Assembly (NCBI GenBank): GCA_036365145.1 | Contig: JAEOAD010000029.1 | Span: 23,173,001 to 23,237,000 of the forward strand | DNA length: 64,000 nt | DNA from: Orientallactaga sibirica | Lineage: Eukaryota; Chordata; Mammalia; Rodentia; Dipodidae | Direction: 5' to 3' | In this document: positions 35,133-47,106 of the stretch, piece after piece | Position numbering within the stretch: the stretch's first letter is position 1 | Layout: the number at the start of each line of letters is the position of its first letter | The notes under the pieces: generated by a model | Told to the model about the DNA's origin: nothing | Database searches by the model: none | The model's input: only the letters and a program-made list of their open reading frames with translations | Program-made: the position numbers and the translations under genes

Positions 35133-37868
35133 ACCAATTTCTCTGGTCCTTTTCTGAACTCTAAGATCCTTTACAATTCACGTGGCTCTCTGAGCTCTAA
35201 TATTCCATGAAGGCTATACATACGGATCCGGTAACATTGGCACAGGGTTGCATACAAGAAGCCTCTCTTGAAAGCGTAAATCACACTATTTAAAAATGCT
35301 GGTGCTACTAGTTTTAGTGTTGTAAATCAAACCCACTGACCACCATCTATACAACACTCTATACAGTTCTCTCTATGGCAAAATATTCTCATCAAATTGT
35401 TTTTGTAAAATACCCAAACCCAGCTTTTGTATTATTAAATGTCTGTCCTGGTGAGATTGTCTTCAAACAGAAATTAAGGAAAAGAAAACTAAACAGATGA
35501 AAAACATTTTGAAGTTCTTGCCCCATCCTCCCATCTCTTTACCTTCTCTCTCCTTATGTAACTTACATACTATGTGCGTGTTATTCTATTAATCATGTTA
35601 AATAACTCAGTACAACACATACAGGTTTATCACATTATTCACCTTGTTCTTGGACTTTGTCCCCTTCATGTTCATTGTCCTTCCCATAATGACCTAGATG
35701 ACTAAATGTGTATTGCCATTGAATGAAACATTGAGCTGGTGACCCTGATCATACAACAGAAATGCAAAATATCTCATCTTTGTTCTCTGTGCCACCATTG
35801 CTATATTCAAATGATATAGCTTCATTTTTCTCTATACCTTTCTCTATACTGGTAAATGTCTGAAAAACTCTGTACCTATTTCAGTAGTATTATTATACAC
35901 TGTGGAAAAATATTTCCACCTTCTACACCCTTTTTATGCCAGACTGATATAGGTTTTGTTATTTTTTGCTGGATAAACATAAGAACTATCAGAAGATAAA
36001 CTTGCAAAAATATTAAAATCTTATTTCTTTGTCTTAAGTCAAATAGCTTTTCAGATATAGAGTCCATTTATTAAAACAGATTGAAATTACTTATTGGAAT
36101 TTCTTAGCACTCTTTTAGAAGTCCAGTGAGCAGTGGCAATTGTGTTTGCTTGATTAATTCATTTATTATGCCAATCTTTGAAAATCCGCCATGGTTACCA
36201 AACAACAAATAGCTGGGTTGTTTAATTATATAATATAAATCTATGCCTTCTGATAGAAATCATAAATTCAAAATGAAATAATAAATCTTACGGGTTAGAC
36301 AGTCTATCCAATTAGTTAGATTTTCTTTCCCCAAACTCACATTTCAAATTATAGGTCATAAATTTACCACCTATACAATCTGCTGATAGAATCTTATCAG
36401 CCTAATGTGTATTAACATCTAAATTATTAAAATTTCACTGATGCCTAAGATACTACAGAGGACAAGCATGGATAATCTTTTATCATTAATTTTAATGACA
36501 AGTGTTATTATACTAATAAGGGAATTCTCTCACTAATTTATTTCCATTTCCATAAATAAAAATCACCTTGTTGTATTTTGCTAAATCATGTAAATGTCAG
36601 TGCACTATCTTAACATATCTTCATTATAGAGATGTAAGATTGTACATTTTTCTGTGTCCTGACTCTGTTTTCTTCTACAGTATAAAAAGCATCTATTGAG
36701 GACCAATTCAGTGTCCAGAACTACTGATCTCTTCTATTTACTTAAATCAATCATATCACTTATAAGGATAGATTGTTTTTCTACTTCTATCTACAGTCTT
36801 TTTGAAGAACAGTCACATGTTATTTGTTTATTTATTCTACCATAATAAATAATAAATATAAAGGATGGAATACAAGCATAAAGTATGGAATAGAGAACAT
36901 TTTGGAATTTCCACAGACACAGCAGTGGAAATGCAAGTAGGCTAAAAGATTAAGGCTGTGTGTTGATATAAATTTAAAATGATTAACTAAAAGTATACTC
37001 AATAAAGACTCAAGACAGGAACAAAGGATGGTAGAGAAGTGCTATAGGTAAAGCGATAAATAATACCAGACTAGGAAGTGAGCGTGCTTGAATATACATG
37101 TTCACAATCATAGAGGGTGATGTCATACCTTGGTACCCCAGAAGCACAGTGATTCCAAGTGAGATTAATATCCAGAATATTGTATATCTGTGGAATGAGG
37201 ATCATAGTTGAGCACATTAAAGAATTGAGAGACTACAATCTTGGATAGATCACTTCCAACAGTATTGAAAGAATTTTAGGATCAAGGTACAAATAGATAT
37301 AGGAAAAATATTGATACTATTTGCAGTATGTTCAATTAATATATCAAATTAATTATAAAGCCCGATTAATGCCATGGATGAAAAGTAAGAGTCAGTGATT
37401 CATATGGTCAGATGTATGGTGAATACACTGTGTCAAAACACTGGCAAACATGTTTGTATTTTACCATAATGTTGGGATTTGTGGAATAGCAATAAATTAT
37501 CAATATCTACCATTTTCATAGGCTACAAATAGCCAAGTAGTCACAACTTATATTAGTCTAACCTTAATTTCTAATATTTATTCTCAGATTGCACATTATA
37601 TATCACACAATAATTATATTTCTATACATGTATAAGAATGGCTAGAAAGGTTATAGAGGTTTCAGCAGACTTTAGAGTTCAGTGAGGCCTTGCTATAAAC
37701 AGAAGGAAACACTTGACATGAAAGGTGTCGCTGCCGTGCTTAGATAAAAATATACTAAGGAACTAGGTTGGGGAGCTGCTGGAGGGCAGGCCTGGGCTGA
37801 AGGGTGGAGTCAAGCTTTCAAGGTGGTATGTGTGACCAGGATGGCGAGCAGATGCCCAGATGACAATT

Positions 37869-38123
37869 CTAGTAATTTGCATCAGCAGTGGGGATCCTGC
37901 TGAAGGAAGCTCCAAGGACAGTTGTCAGTTTTCTGCCTTTGGTTCTCTTGATGCCACACACTAGGTGGTCAGGTGACAGGTCAGTGGATGCTGCCACTCT
38001 TGCAGAGTTAGATATTCTCCTCTTTATGGGGTCCAAGTGATAGCTTTTCTCATATGATTTTAGTGCACCAATGTGCTCAAATATTACCAATATCTTTGAT
38101 GAGTTTACTGGTGGTGCCTTCAC
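37869..38123 (-). other. 84-codon open frame of unknown nature
   Basis: On the reverse strand the frame reads KAPPVNSSKILVIFEHIGAL, later NSARVAASTDLSPDHLVCGI and KRTKGRKLTTVLGAS. The composition is protein-like (mixed, basic C-terminal part) and the local DNA is more GC-rich than its neighbours. The sequence after the stop (towards 37730) is also GC-rich, like a UTR. I do not recognise the protein. It may be the remnant of a retrocopied coding sequence, or a chance frame. No upstream promoter or splice signal supports a live gene. Confidence 0.3.
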
Positions 38124-38339
38124 ACTTTTAAGAATAAGTTACTTTTTAGCCTATGCTGTGTGTTGATATAGGTGGTAGTATCTATTTGCATTCAGCTTTG
38201 GCATTTGCACTCTAAATGAAGCCCAGTGCTACTTCATAAAATGAAGTCACCAAGCACAAGATGTTGCCTGAAAGTAGAAAAATATGTAGTAACCTAGCTT
38301 ATGGAAAGACCTAACAACTTCTAGGGAGATGGTGGTAGG

Positions 38340-38665
38340 CACAAAGGAGACTAAAACTCATCAAAGGAGACATTCAGAGGTTGCAGAGAGCTGACCATTA
38401 ATAGATACTTATAACACACCTCAAGGCTCAGGTAACATTGTGGAAAAGGAGGTAGGAAGATTGTAAGAGCTACAGGGTGGGAATGTGAATCCTGAGACAT
38501 TGTCCCTCTCTTTGGGACTCATTGCACATTCATGACCCCACAGTGATTACTAATAAATTAATGAAGAGGACTGTCAGTGGAAATGGGGTGGGGTAGGGGA
38601 AGTATAAGAGTATAGCCTGATGGTTATATGAAAATACTCATTATGTACATATAGTAAAGTTCACA
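38340..38665 (+). mobile_element. L1 3' UTR end (forward), old
   Basis: AGGAAGATTGTAAGAGCTAC, CCTGAGACATTGTCCCTC, GACTCATTGCACATTCATG and a G-rich GGGGTGGGGTAGGGG stretch have the layout of a rodent L1 3' UTR terminus. The tail is eroded. Confidence 0.5.
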
Positions 38666-38895
38666 ATAATTTTTAATATCTTATTGATTTATTTGAGAGA
38701 CAGAGGAAAAAGAGACAGAGAGAAAATGGGTGCACCAAGAGCCTCCAGCCACTGCAAACAAACTCCAGATGGATGTGCCACCATGTTCATTTGGCTTACA
38801 TGGGTACTGAGGAATTGAACCTGGGTCCTTAGGCTTCACAGGCAAGCACCTTAACTGTTAAGTCATCTCTCCAGCCCTCATAATAAGTTTTAAAA
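38666..38895 (-). mobile_element. tRNA-derived SINE, type 1 (reverse), with TSD
   Basis: TTATTGATTTATTTGAGAGA, GGGTGCACCAAGAGCCTCCA, TTGAACCTGGGTCCTTAGG and AAGTCATCTCTCCAGCCC. Flanks CACAATAATTTTTAA (left) and CATAATAAGTTTTAA (right) are an aged target-site duplication. Confidence 0.92.
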
Positions 38896-40350
38896 AATCT
38901 TATTGAGGCAAATAAATTAATAATTAGAGACCACACTAAACCACATTTTCTAATAAGAAGCTCCACATGAGGTTCTGTCAGGCAGGGAAGACCAAACCAA
39001 CTATGGCTGATTCATTTTACTTTACTGGTTAATTGTGAGATGAGATGGGGAAAGCTAGCATTAGACTTTGATGAATGTAAATAATTGTTCTATTTTGGGG
39101 TTCCTGGTTGAATTACTATATGGTCAATACAATAAGCAGACACATTTCTCAAGGAAACCCAGCAGATTTTATCAGAATTGTATGTGAATTCTATTAAAAG
39201 ATGTAACTGTATTGTTTTAAAACCCAGTAGCTTGAAAGCTAAATACTTAATCATTTTGGTTAAGTAGCTTTATTGAGAATATAGGTACAGATATTTGAAT
39301 ATAAAATAAAGCAGAAATAATTCTGAATAAACATAATATCTGTTTGGCTTCTGAAATAGTGAAATATTGTGCTTTGAAGTCTTTTGTCACTTGCCATAGT
39401 GAATAAATCACACATTGAAATTATTCTGATAATATAATTTTAATAAATCCCATGAAGCAAAGGAAGAAAAAGAGAGAGGCCGAATGTTACCATATGGAAG
39501 CATCAACTTCCAAGATACAAGACACAAGCACTCTCTCTCTCTTTCTCTCTCTCCCAGCATTTTGGAACTAGAGAAACATGGACTCATAATGTTCTGATCC
39601 GCAGGTGCAGGGGAAGTAAGTAGTGCTTTATTCAGATGGCTGCAGCAGGAAGCTAATTTTCAGTTAAGAGGCCATGGTTAAGGACAAACATTAGAAATCT
39701 AAAGATACATGGACATTTTGTGTAGTTTAGTAGAGGCCCTCAGAGCAAGGCTAGAAGCAGAAATTTCTGAAGGTCTGTGTTTCTTAGATGACTTCAGCTT
39801 GAGAGATAATGAAAGTAATAGATTTGTAAAGCACAGATAGATTGTCTAAAAAGGTAACAAAACCTCAGCATGAACAATTTAGTGTTGTGCCATAAATTAA
39901 AATCTTTGTGCTAGCATCATTATGGTAACAACTTTGAAGTATCTATATATAAATTAAATTTATTGTGTTTTTAAAATAGTAGTGTTTACATCTGATGATG
40001 AAAAAGTTATACATTATGATAAAAGGAATGATATATCAATGGCTTAGCTGTCTCTCAGTGTCTCCTGTCCTTTTCTCCCTCTCTCTTGGTGATTCTTTTT
40101 AAAGCAGGCCATGTTTATCATCTAAACTAGCTGCTTAGTCTTTAATGTTATTTATTATCTGTTTAAGCTTAAATCTATCACCTTACTATATTCTTTTCTC
40201 TCTTATATTCTATATTTGCAATTTTTCTTGATGACTTGAGTAAATTATTCATCAATTGTTCTATTTTTCTCCTCAATTAATTATTTATATGTTCTCATTA
40301 TTTTTCTTTTCATGCTTACCCTAGGAATTAAATTCAAAGCTTAAGTGTAA
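38896..40350. other. Unassigned AT-rich sequence
   Basis: A CT-rich patch at 39529-39555. Nothing else recognised. Confidence 0.5.
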
Positions 40351-40500
40351 GGTCGGGCGTGGTGGTGCATGCCTATAATCCCAGCACTCGGGAGGCAGAG
40401 GTAGGAGGATCGTCATGAGTTCGAGGCCACCCTGAGACTACATAGTGAATTCCAGGTCAGCCTGAGCTACAGTGAGACCCTACCTCGAAAAACCAAAAAA
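40351..40500 (+). mobile_element. B1 SINE, little diverged
   Basis: GGTCGGGCGTGGTGGTGCAT, CCCAGCACTCGGGAGGCAG, GAGTTCGAGGCCACCCTGAG and GTGAATTCCAGGTCAGCC, with several CpGs still present, which suggests a fairly young insertion. Confidence 0.95.
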
Positions 40501-41050
40501 TTGTAACATAAATTGGCCATTATCCATTTCTCCAAAAAATAAATGTTTCACTAATATTTCAAATTGTTCATTCCTCTCCTGCCCTATAGCCCATTGTAGC
40601 CATGTATTTAATTCTTTTTATGTTTGGCATAAATGAAAAATAAATATTTTGGATTTATTTTGTCAATATTATATGAGCTTTACTCACATACATATCCCTT
40701 GCTCCACACTTAGTAATTATTTATTTAGTTGTTCGATTAACTTGCATTAAGTGTACATAGTAATGTGTCTCAGTGTGGTATTCCATGCACACATATAGCT
40801 TACATTGACTAAATCCAGATTTTATCCATGCTACTCTCTCTTTGCAGTCTCTAGTAATTACTATTCTACATGCATATTGACTTATTTTAGATTCCATGGA
40901 TGACAGAACGTTACATACCTGTATGGACTAAGTTGATTTCATTAACATACCAGAAAACAAAAGAGTACTGGATATTAATGTTTTATCTTTCTCTCACTTG
41001 ATAGGCTACCTTTTCATTTTCCTTTCAGTTAGGAATAATTCCATTGTCTA
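40501..41050. other. Unassigned AT-rich sequence
   Basis: Nothing recognised. Confidence 0.5.
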
Positions 41051-41487
41051 CGTTTTTTTTTAACTTTCTATTGACAATTTCTATAATTATAGACAAAAAA
41101 ACCATGATACTTCCCTTCACTCCCCCACTTTCCCCTTCACATATCCACCCTCCATCATATCCCCTTCCAATCTCAATTAGTCTGTCTTTTATTTTGGTGT
41201 CATCTTTTTTTCCTCCTATTATGAGGGTCTTGTGTAGGTAGTACCAGGCACTGTGAGGTCATAGATATTCAGGCCATTTTGTGTCTGTAAGATTGCATTA
41301 TAAGCAGTCCTACCCTTCCTCTGGCTCTTACAGTCTTTCTCTTCCACAATTGTCCTTGAGCCTAAGGAGGTGTGACAGAGATGTCTCACTCCTCTGTCAC
41401 TTTTTTAGTACTATTGTGCCTTTTTAGCCATCTCAGTGGCCACCCCATCTGAAAATAGAAGCTTCTATAACTAAAAGTGAGAGTACC

Positions 41488-41522
<35 letters not shown>

Positions 41523-41970
41523 CATTAAGAAAAGTGCTTATAGGGCAGTTTGGTAGGCAAATATACACATTTAGCCACATAACAGCAGGAGTTACTCCAC
41601 TAGGGCTCATGCACTTCCCTACCCAGGCTTTTAACTAAGTTTTTAGTATCAGGTATGTATTCCCTCCTGTGGAGCCAGCTTTCAGTTAAATTAGAGAATG
41701 GATGGTTCCCCCATAATAGATATGCCACTACTGCACCAGTTGGCACATTAGGCCTGGCTGGTCAGTCTTAAGGCTTGCAATGGCCACTGTTGTTTATCAC
41801 CATTGATATCTTTTCTCTCCCATAGGGCTACATGCAGCATAGCTTTTTCTAGTGATCAGTCAACTGATCAACAAGGAGAAGGTTGTAAGCTCAGCTCCAG
41901 CTTGATTTCTTAATGACCTGCAGCCCAAGCATGTGGAGTACTCAGTAATACATTTTCTACTTTTGCCTTT
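41051..41970 (-). mobile_element. L1 3' UTR, second lineage (~900 bp)
   Basis: Reverse-strand tail at the T-run 41053-41062, then TATTGACAATTTCTATAATTA, CACTGTGAGGTCATAGATA, GATATGCCACTACTGCACC. Contains a (TA)n expansion at 41491-41519 exactly where relatives have a short AATATATG stretch. Confidence 0.82.
41491..41519. repeat. (TA)14 microsatellite
   Basis: About 29 bases of uninterrupted TA within the L1 3' UTR. Confidence 0.97.
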
Positions 41971-41989
41971 GTGTCCTGTGCTGCTGGGA

Positions 41990-42111
41990 TCATAGCTTTT
42001 AAATTACCCATGGGGGAGGACAGGGAGAAGGCTAACTATGGTACCATCATGGCTGTATGCACACTATATATATATATATATCACTAATAAAAATATTAAT
42101 TAATTAAAAAA
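41990..42111 (+). mobile_element. L1 3' terminus, first lineage (forward)
   Basis: GGGGGAGGACAGGGAGAAGG, TATGGTACCATCATGGCTG, a (TA)8 tract at 42065-42080 and CACTAATAAAAATATTAA match the end of the forward L1s (compare 1105-1189). Only the last 120 bp are present. Confidence 0.65.
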
Positions 42112-42740
42112 TGGATATCTGTAAGCTTTTTCCCCATAATGTTTGTTTATCAGTCTTTACTTTCACCAGCATAAGTTTTTTGTACCTTGGCTAAATATCT
42201 GGTGGTCATTGATAAGAAAATTTTCTCTTTCTACATCTTCTATTCTGTTCCATTGATCTATGAGGGAGAATGGGAGCACCAGGGCCTCTAGCCACAGCAT
42301 ACAAACTCCAGATGCATGTGCCACTATGTGCATCTGGCTTACATAGGACCTGGAGAATTGAACCTGGGTCCTTAGGCTTTGCAGGCATGCACTTTGGCCA
42401 CTAAGCCCTCTCTCCAGCCCTATGAACTGTTTTAAAATCGAATGTTGTGATATCCCTGCCATTATTTAGGATTGTTTTGATTACTTGGAGGAATTTGCCT
42501 CAGGAATTTTCACATGGGTGTATGCTTTATCTGGATCTGTAAAAAGGATTATTTGTATTTTGAGTAATATTACATTAAATATGAGCAACACTGCTGAAAG
42601 TAAGGTCATTTTGTTATGTTTTCGGTCCCCAATCTATGGGTTTATGCATTTCCTTGATTTGGGATATTCTTTTTCAATTCTCACTTTATGTATGTTTCAT
42701 TGTTGTTCTATTTAATTAAAGTTCCAGAGATATACATATT
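42112..42740 (-). mobile_element. Old L1 ORF2 fragment (reverse), split by a SINE
   Basis: CTTCTATTCTGTTCCATTGATCT-type text before the SINE, and CCCTGCCATTATTTAGGATT, GATTACTTGGAGGAATTTG and GGTCCCCAATCTATGGG after it, fit reversed L1 ORF2 sequence of an older family than its neighbours. The SINE occupies 42264-42421. Confidence 0.65.
42264..42421 (-). mobile_element. tRNA-derived SINE, type 1 (reverse), truncated
   Basis: GGGAGCACCAGGGCCTCTAG, CCAGATGCATGTGCCACTAT, TTGAACCTGGGTCCTTAGG and CCCTCTCTCCAGCCC. CTATGA on both sides may be a short target duplication. Confidence 0.9.
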
Positions 42741-43880
42741 ATATATTTTATTCTTTTTATTGAGAATTTCAGACCATATTCATATTCAGTGATAATCCCA
42801 TCCCATTAGCATCTTTGGGTCCCTTTCCATACCTGCATTCCATTTAACCCCCTCCTCTTTTCAACTAGTCTTTCTTCTATTTTGAAGTCATGTTCTTTTT
42901 ATTCTCCTCCATCATCTATGTCCTAATATTAATAGGCATAATATTTCACAGATCTTGTGGAGGTAACAGCATCCACTGTGAGGTCACGGCTGCCCCTGTC
43001 AGTACATGTTCATAGGAGAGTGTCCTAAAGTAGTCCTCCCCATGCTCTGGCTTCTACATTCTTTCTTCCCACTATTCCATAATGCTCCCTGAATCATTGA
43101 GGGCATTGTAGAGAAGTCTTATTTAGCTCTGGTGTCTCAACAACCACTTATTTTCAACACTTTGATGAGTTCTGTGTTTCCTTAGTAACCATACAGATCT
43201 CTAAAAGGAAGCTTCTCTGCCCAGCAGTGAGACTAGCAGTAATATTCTATCACCTCAACATTTCCTTAGCCCTGGCCAGTATGATATAAATATCTTGCCT
43301 AGTACTGAGCTCTCAACGATCATTTTTTTCTCATAATTTTTCTCATCCCTGAGGAGGTTTGGATCATCCTGGTAGTCAACACCATAGTCAAAAAGAAGTT
43401 TCTTTAATCAAAGTGAGAACAGCCCTAATAACTGGATATAAACATAACTATTTTGAGGGCAATTTTATGTACACAAATATCTATTTAATCAAAGAATAGT
43501 GATAGCTTTCTCTCTAGGTCCTATGTCCTTTGTAGCCATAGGCTTTTGAGGTGATTTTCAGTAGAAGTCATGAAATATCTCCAATGGCCTCAAATTCATT
43601 TAGAGAGAAGTTTTCTCCTATAATTAACAAACCACTATTGCACCAATGGGCATATCTTCCCTGACTAGTCAGTTATGAAGCCTGCAGGATCTACTGCTGA
43701 TTAAAGACAATAATGATTTTCTTCCCAAGCAACCTGCATAACACTCTCCAGCCCTAATGTATAATGATACCTACCCAACAGGGAGTATGCCCCTTCTTCT
43801 GCAAATTTCCCTGAGCCATGTTGGGTTCATTTTAGACTATTTCAGTGATGAGGTTTGGGGAGTATCTCTGTCTCTGGATA
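42741..43880 (-). mobile_element. L1 3' UTR, diverged relative of the second lineage
   Basis: TTTTTATTGAGAATTTCAGA, GATCTTGTGGAGGTAACAG, CACTGTGAGGTCACGGC and GAAGCTTCTCTGCCCAGCAG parallel the second-lineage 3' UTR with many differences. It abuts the ORF2 fragment at 43.9 kb. Whether the two belong to one element with an internal deletion or are a nested pair is unresolved. Confidence 0.65.
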
Positions 43881-43899
43881 TCTGGTTTGGTAAGAGTTG

Positions 43900-46445
43900 A
43901 GTGTTCTCCAGGGCTTTCTGCCATTCCATATGAATTTTGAGATTGGTTTTTCTATCTCTGTGAAGAAAGATGTTGGGTATTTATTGTGTTGCATTAAATA
44001 TATATATTGCTTTTGGTAAGACTGCGATTTTCACAATGTTAATTCTGCCTATCCAGGAGCATGGAAGGTTTTTAAATTTTCTCAAACTCTCCTCAATTTC
44101 TTTATTGAATGTTTTTATGTTTTCATTGTAAAGGTCTTTCACCTCCTTAGCTATTGTTATTCCAATGTTTGCTTATGCTTTGAAAATGGGGGGGGGAGAA
44201 AATGGGACAATGTCACTTATTTCTTTCTCTGTATCTTTGTCTTTTGCATATGGAAAGGCTACTGATTTTTGTGCATTGATTTTGTAACCTGCTACTTCAC
44301 TGAATTAGTTAATCACTTTTAAGAGTTTGAGATGGAGGTTCGTGGGTCACTTATGTATAGAATCATGTAGTCTGCAAATAGGGCTAACTTAATTTCTTCC
44401 TTTCCAAATTGTATGCCTTTTATTTCTTTCTCCTGTTTTATTGCTTGAGCTACCACTTCAAGTACTATGTTGAAGAGCAAAGGTGAGAGTGGATACCCCT
44501 GTCTTGGTCCTGATCTCAATGGGAATTTCTTCAGTGTCTCCCCATTAAGTATTATTTGGGCTTTACAAACTTTATATATAGCCTTTATTATGTTGAGTTA
44601 TAGACCCTCCATGCCTATTCTCTCCAATGTTTTGATCATGAAGTGATGTTGTATTTTGTCTATCTAAATGATCATGTTTTTTTTTTTTTTGTTTAAGCTT
44701 ATTTATGTGATGTATTACATTGACAGATTTCCATATGTTGAACCATCCCTACATTCCTGGGATGAAGCCTACTTGATCCAGGTGGATAATGCTTTTGATG
44801 TATTGTTGCACTCGGTTTGCAAGGATTTTGTTCAGGATCTAAGTTCATCATTTAAGTTTGCATCTAAGTTTATAAGGGAAATAGACCTGTAGTTTTCTTT
44901 TCTTGTGGCATCTCTGTCTGGTTTTGGTATTAGGGGATACTAGCTTCATAGGAGGAGTTGGGGAGCTTTCCCTCTTCTCTGATTATGTGGCACAATTTGA
45001 GAATAATTGGTTTCAGTTCTTTTATGAAGGTTTGATAGAATTCAGCTAAGAACCATTCTGGTCCTGGACTCTTCTTTTTAGGGAGGTTTTTGATTACCCT
45101 TTCAATATTGATGGGTGTGATAAGTTTGTTTAGGAGATTAATCTGCTCTGAGTTTAGCTTTGGTAGGTGGTATGTGTCCAGTAATTCATCCATTTTCTCC
45201 ATATTATCCACTTTTGTGGAGTAGAGGTTTTCAAAGTAAGTCCTGATGATTCTACCAATTTCACTAGTGTATTTTGTGATCTTTTCTTTTTCTTTTCTAA
45301 TTTTGTTACTTTGAGTTGTCTCTTTTTTCCAGTTCATGGAATTGGCCAGGGGTTTATCAATCTTGTTTATTTTTTCAAAGAACCAGCTCTTTGTTTGATC
45401 CATTCTCTTAATTGTCTTCTTAGTTTCCAATTCACTGATTTCTGCTCTGATCTTAATTATTTCTTTGCATCTTCAGCTTTGGGTTGGATATTTCTTGTTT
45501 TGCCAATGGCTTTAGATGGATGGTTAGATTATTGATTTGGGATTGCTCTGTCTTTGTTATGAAGGCATTTAGTGCAATGAATTTTCCCCTGAGGACTACC
45601 TTCATTGTGTTCTATAAGTTTTGGTATGTTGTAGTCTCATTATCATCCATTTCTAGAAATTTTGCAATTTCATTTTTTATTTTGCCCACTATACGTTTAT
45701 TGTTTAAGAGTGTGTTGTTCAGTTCCCAAGAGCTGATCGGGTTCCTGGCACATCTTTTTTGTTAATTTCTAGCAATGCAGCACAGTGATCTGATACCATG
45801 AGGAAATTATGTTGCTTTATGACCCAGTATATGATCTATTTTAGGGAAGGTTCCATGGGCTGCCAAGAAGAAGGTGTAATCTGTGGATTTTGAGTAAAAT
45901 GTTCTATAGATGTCCATCAGGTCTAATTCATCTGTGGTGTTGTTGAGCTCTCTCACTTCCCTGTTAATTTTGTGTTTAGATGATCTATCTATTGCTGATA
46001 GTGCAGTATTGAAGTCCTCAACTATGATGGTGTTGGTGGCTGTTTCTGTTTTATTGTTAAGTAGTTTTTGTTTTACTAATTGTGGTGCACATGTGTTTGG
46101 TGTATAAAGATTGATGACTAGGAGATCCTTTTGTTGGATTGTTCACTTGGTAAGAACAAAGTGGCCTTCTTTATTCTTGATTACTTTTAATTTGAAGTCT
46201 ATTTTATCCAATATACATATAGCTATGCCTGCTTGTTTCTTATTTCCATTTGCTTGGAATATCATTTTCCAGCCTTTGACCCTGAGGAGGTATCTGTCTT
46301 TAGTGGTGAGGTAGGTTTCTTGAAGACAGCAAATTGAGGGGTTTAATTTTCTGATCCACCCTTTTAGCTTATGTCTCTTGATGAATGAATTAAGGCCATT
46401 AATATTTAGGGTAATAACTGTGAGGTTTGATTTTATACTTGTCAT
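43900..46445 (-). pseudogene. L1 ORF2 (endonuclease and reverse transcriptase), broken
   Basis: It starts at the ATG ending at 46445: MTSIKSNLTVITLNINGLNS, with the endonuclease Asn (NINGLN) and Glu (CLQETY) positions kept in a 100-codon open piece (46143-46445). A 166-codon piece (44930-45430) covers the region into the RT domain, including KKSPGPEWFLAEFYQTF. A 66-codon piece (44319-44519) holds the RT palm: [16 protein letters not shown] and then FADYMILY. The second catalytic Asp of FADD is therefore Tyr (codons at 44367-44378), which would abolish reverse transcription. The rest of ORF2, with the Cys-rich domain, is missing beyond FHMEWQKALE (about 43910). Confidence 0.85.
44677..44690. 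repeat. T14 run within L1 ORF2
   Basis: Fourteen T residues in the reversed ORF2, a slippage expansion not seen at the same place in the other copies. Confidence 0.9.
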
Positions 46446-46665
46446 ATGTGGTTGTTTATGTGGTTTGGTGTTTTCTTGGTCTTTGTAGTTTTTGTGCCTT
46501 TTAGAAGTTTGCTTATTGTGATCTGCTTCTTGTGGACACTTGACATTGTTTATTTGATTCTTTTTTTGTGGCGAATTCCCTGAAGTACTCGCTGTAGGTT
46601 TGGATTTGTGTTCATATAGTTGTAAAGCTGAGTTTCACCGTGGAAAGTTTTTCTTTAACCATCTA

Positions 46666-47106
46666 TTATGAGGGATACTTCTGCTGGTTAAGTAGTTTGG
46701 GTTGGAAGCCATAAGTTTTTAGAGTTTGCAATGTTCCATTCCAAGCCATTCTGTCTTTTAGGGTTTCCATTGAGAAGTCTGAAGTAATTCTGATAGGGTT
46801 ACCTTCATATGTGATGTTTTGTTTCTCCCTATCTGCTTTTAGGACGTTGTCTTTGTGACTGATGTTTAGAGTCTTAATGATAATATGTCTTGGAGAATTT
46901 CTCCTTTGGTCCAGTCTGTTTGGAGTTCTGATAGCTTCTTGGAACTTGATTGGACTTTCTTTTGAGAGAGTGGGAAAGTTTTCTTCAATAATTTTGTTGA
47001 ATAAGTTCTTGATTCCTTTAGTCTGTATTTCTTCCCCTTCTGGTCTTCCCATGATCCGAATGTTGGGATGCTTAAGAGTATCCTATATTTCCCTCATGGT
47101 CTGTTC
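46666..47106 (-). pseudogene. L1 ORF1 C-terminal half
   Basis: A 128-codon open piece (46666-47052) reads GRPEGEEIQTKGIKNLFNKI, then EENFPTLSKESPIKFQEA, RRNSPRHIIIKTLN and ITYEGNPIRITSDFSMETL. This is the RRM plus C-terminal domain of ORF1p, the trimeric L1 RNA-binding protein, close to the rodent pattern. The frame ends with a stop at 46666. The N-terminal coiled-coil half lies beyond the nested insertion (48278-48600). Confidence 0.88.

Larger units (their letters stand above)
33506..38339. other. Large repeat-poor region
   Basis: Nearly 5 kb, mostly without recognisable transposons. It contains an imperfect ~50-bp direct duplication (34991-35132), a low-divergence-looking AT-rich stretch at 36080-36620 that is a candidate regulatory element, and an open-frame patch at 37790-38130 described separately. 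No exon with splice sites and coding signal is evident. Confidence 0.45.
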
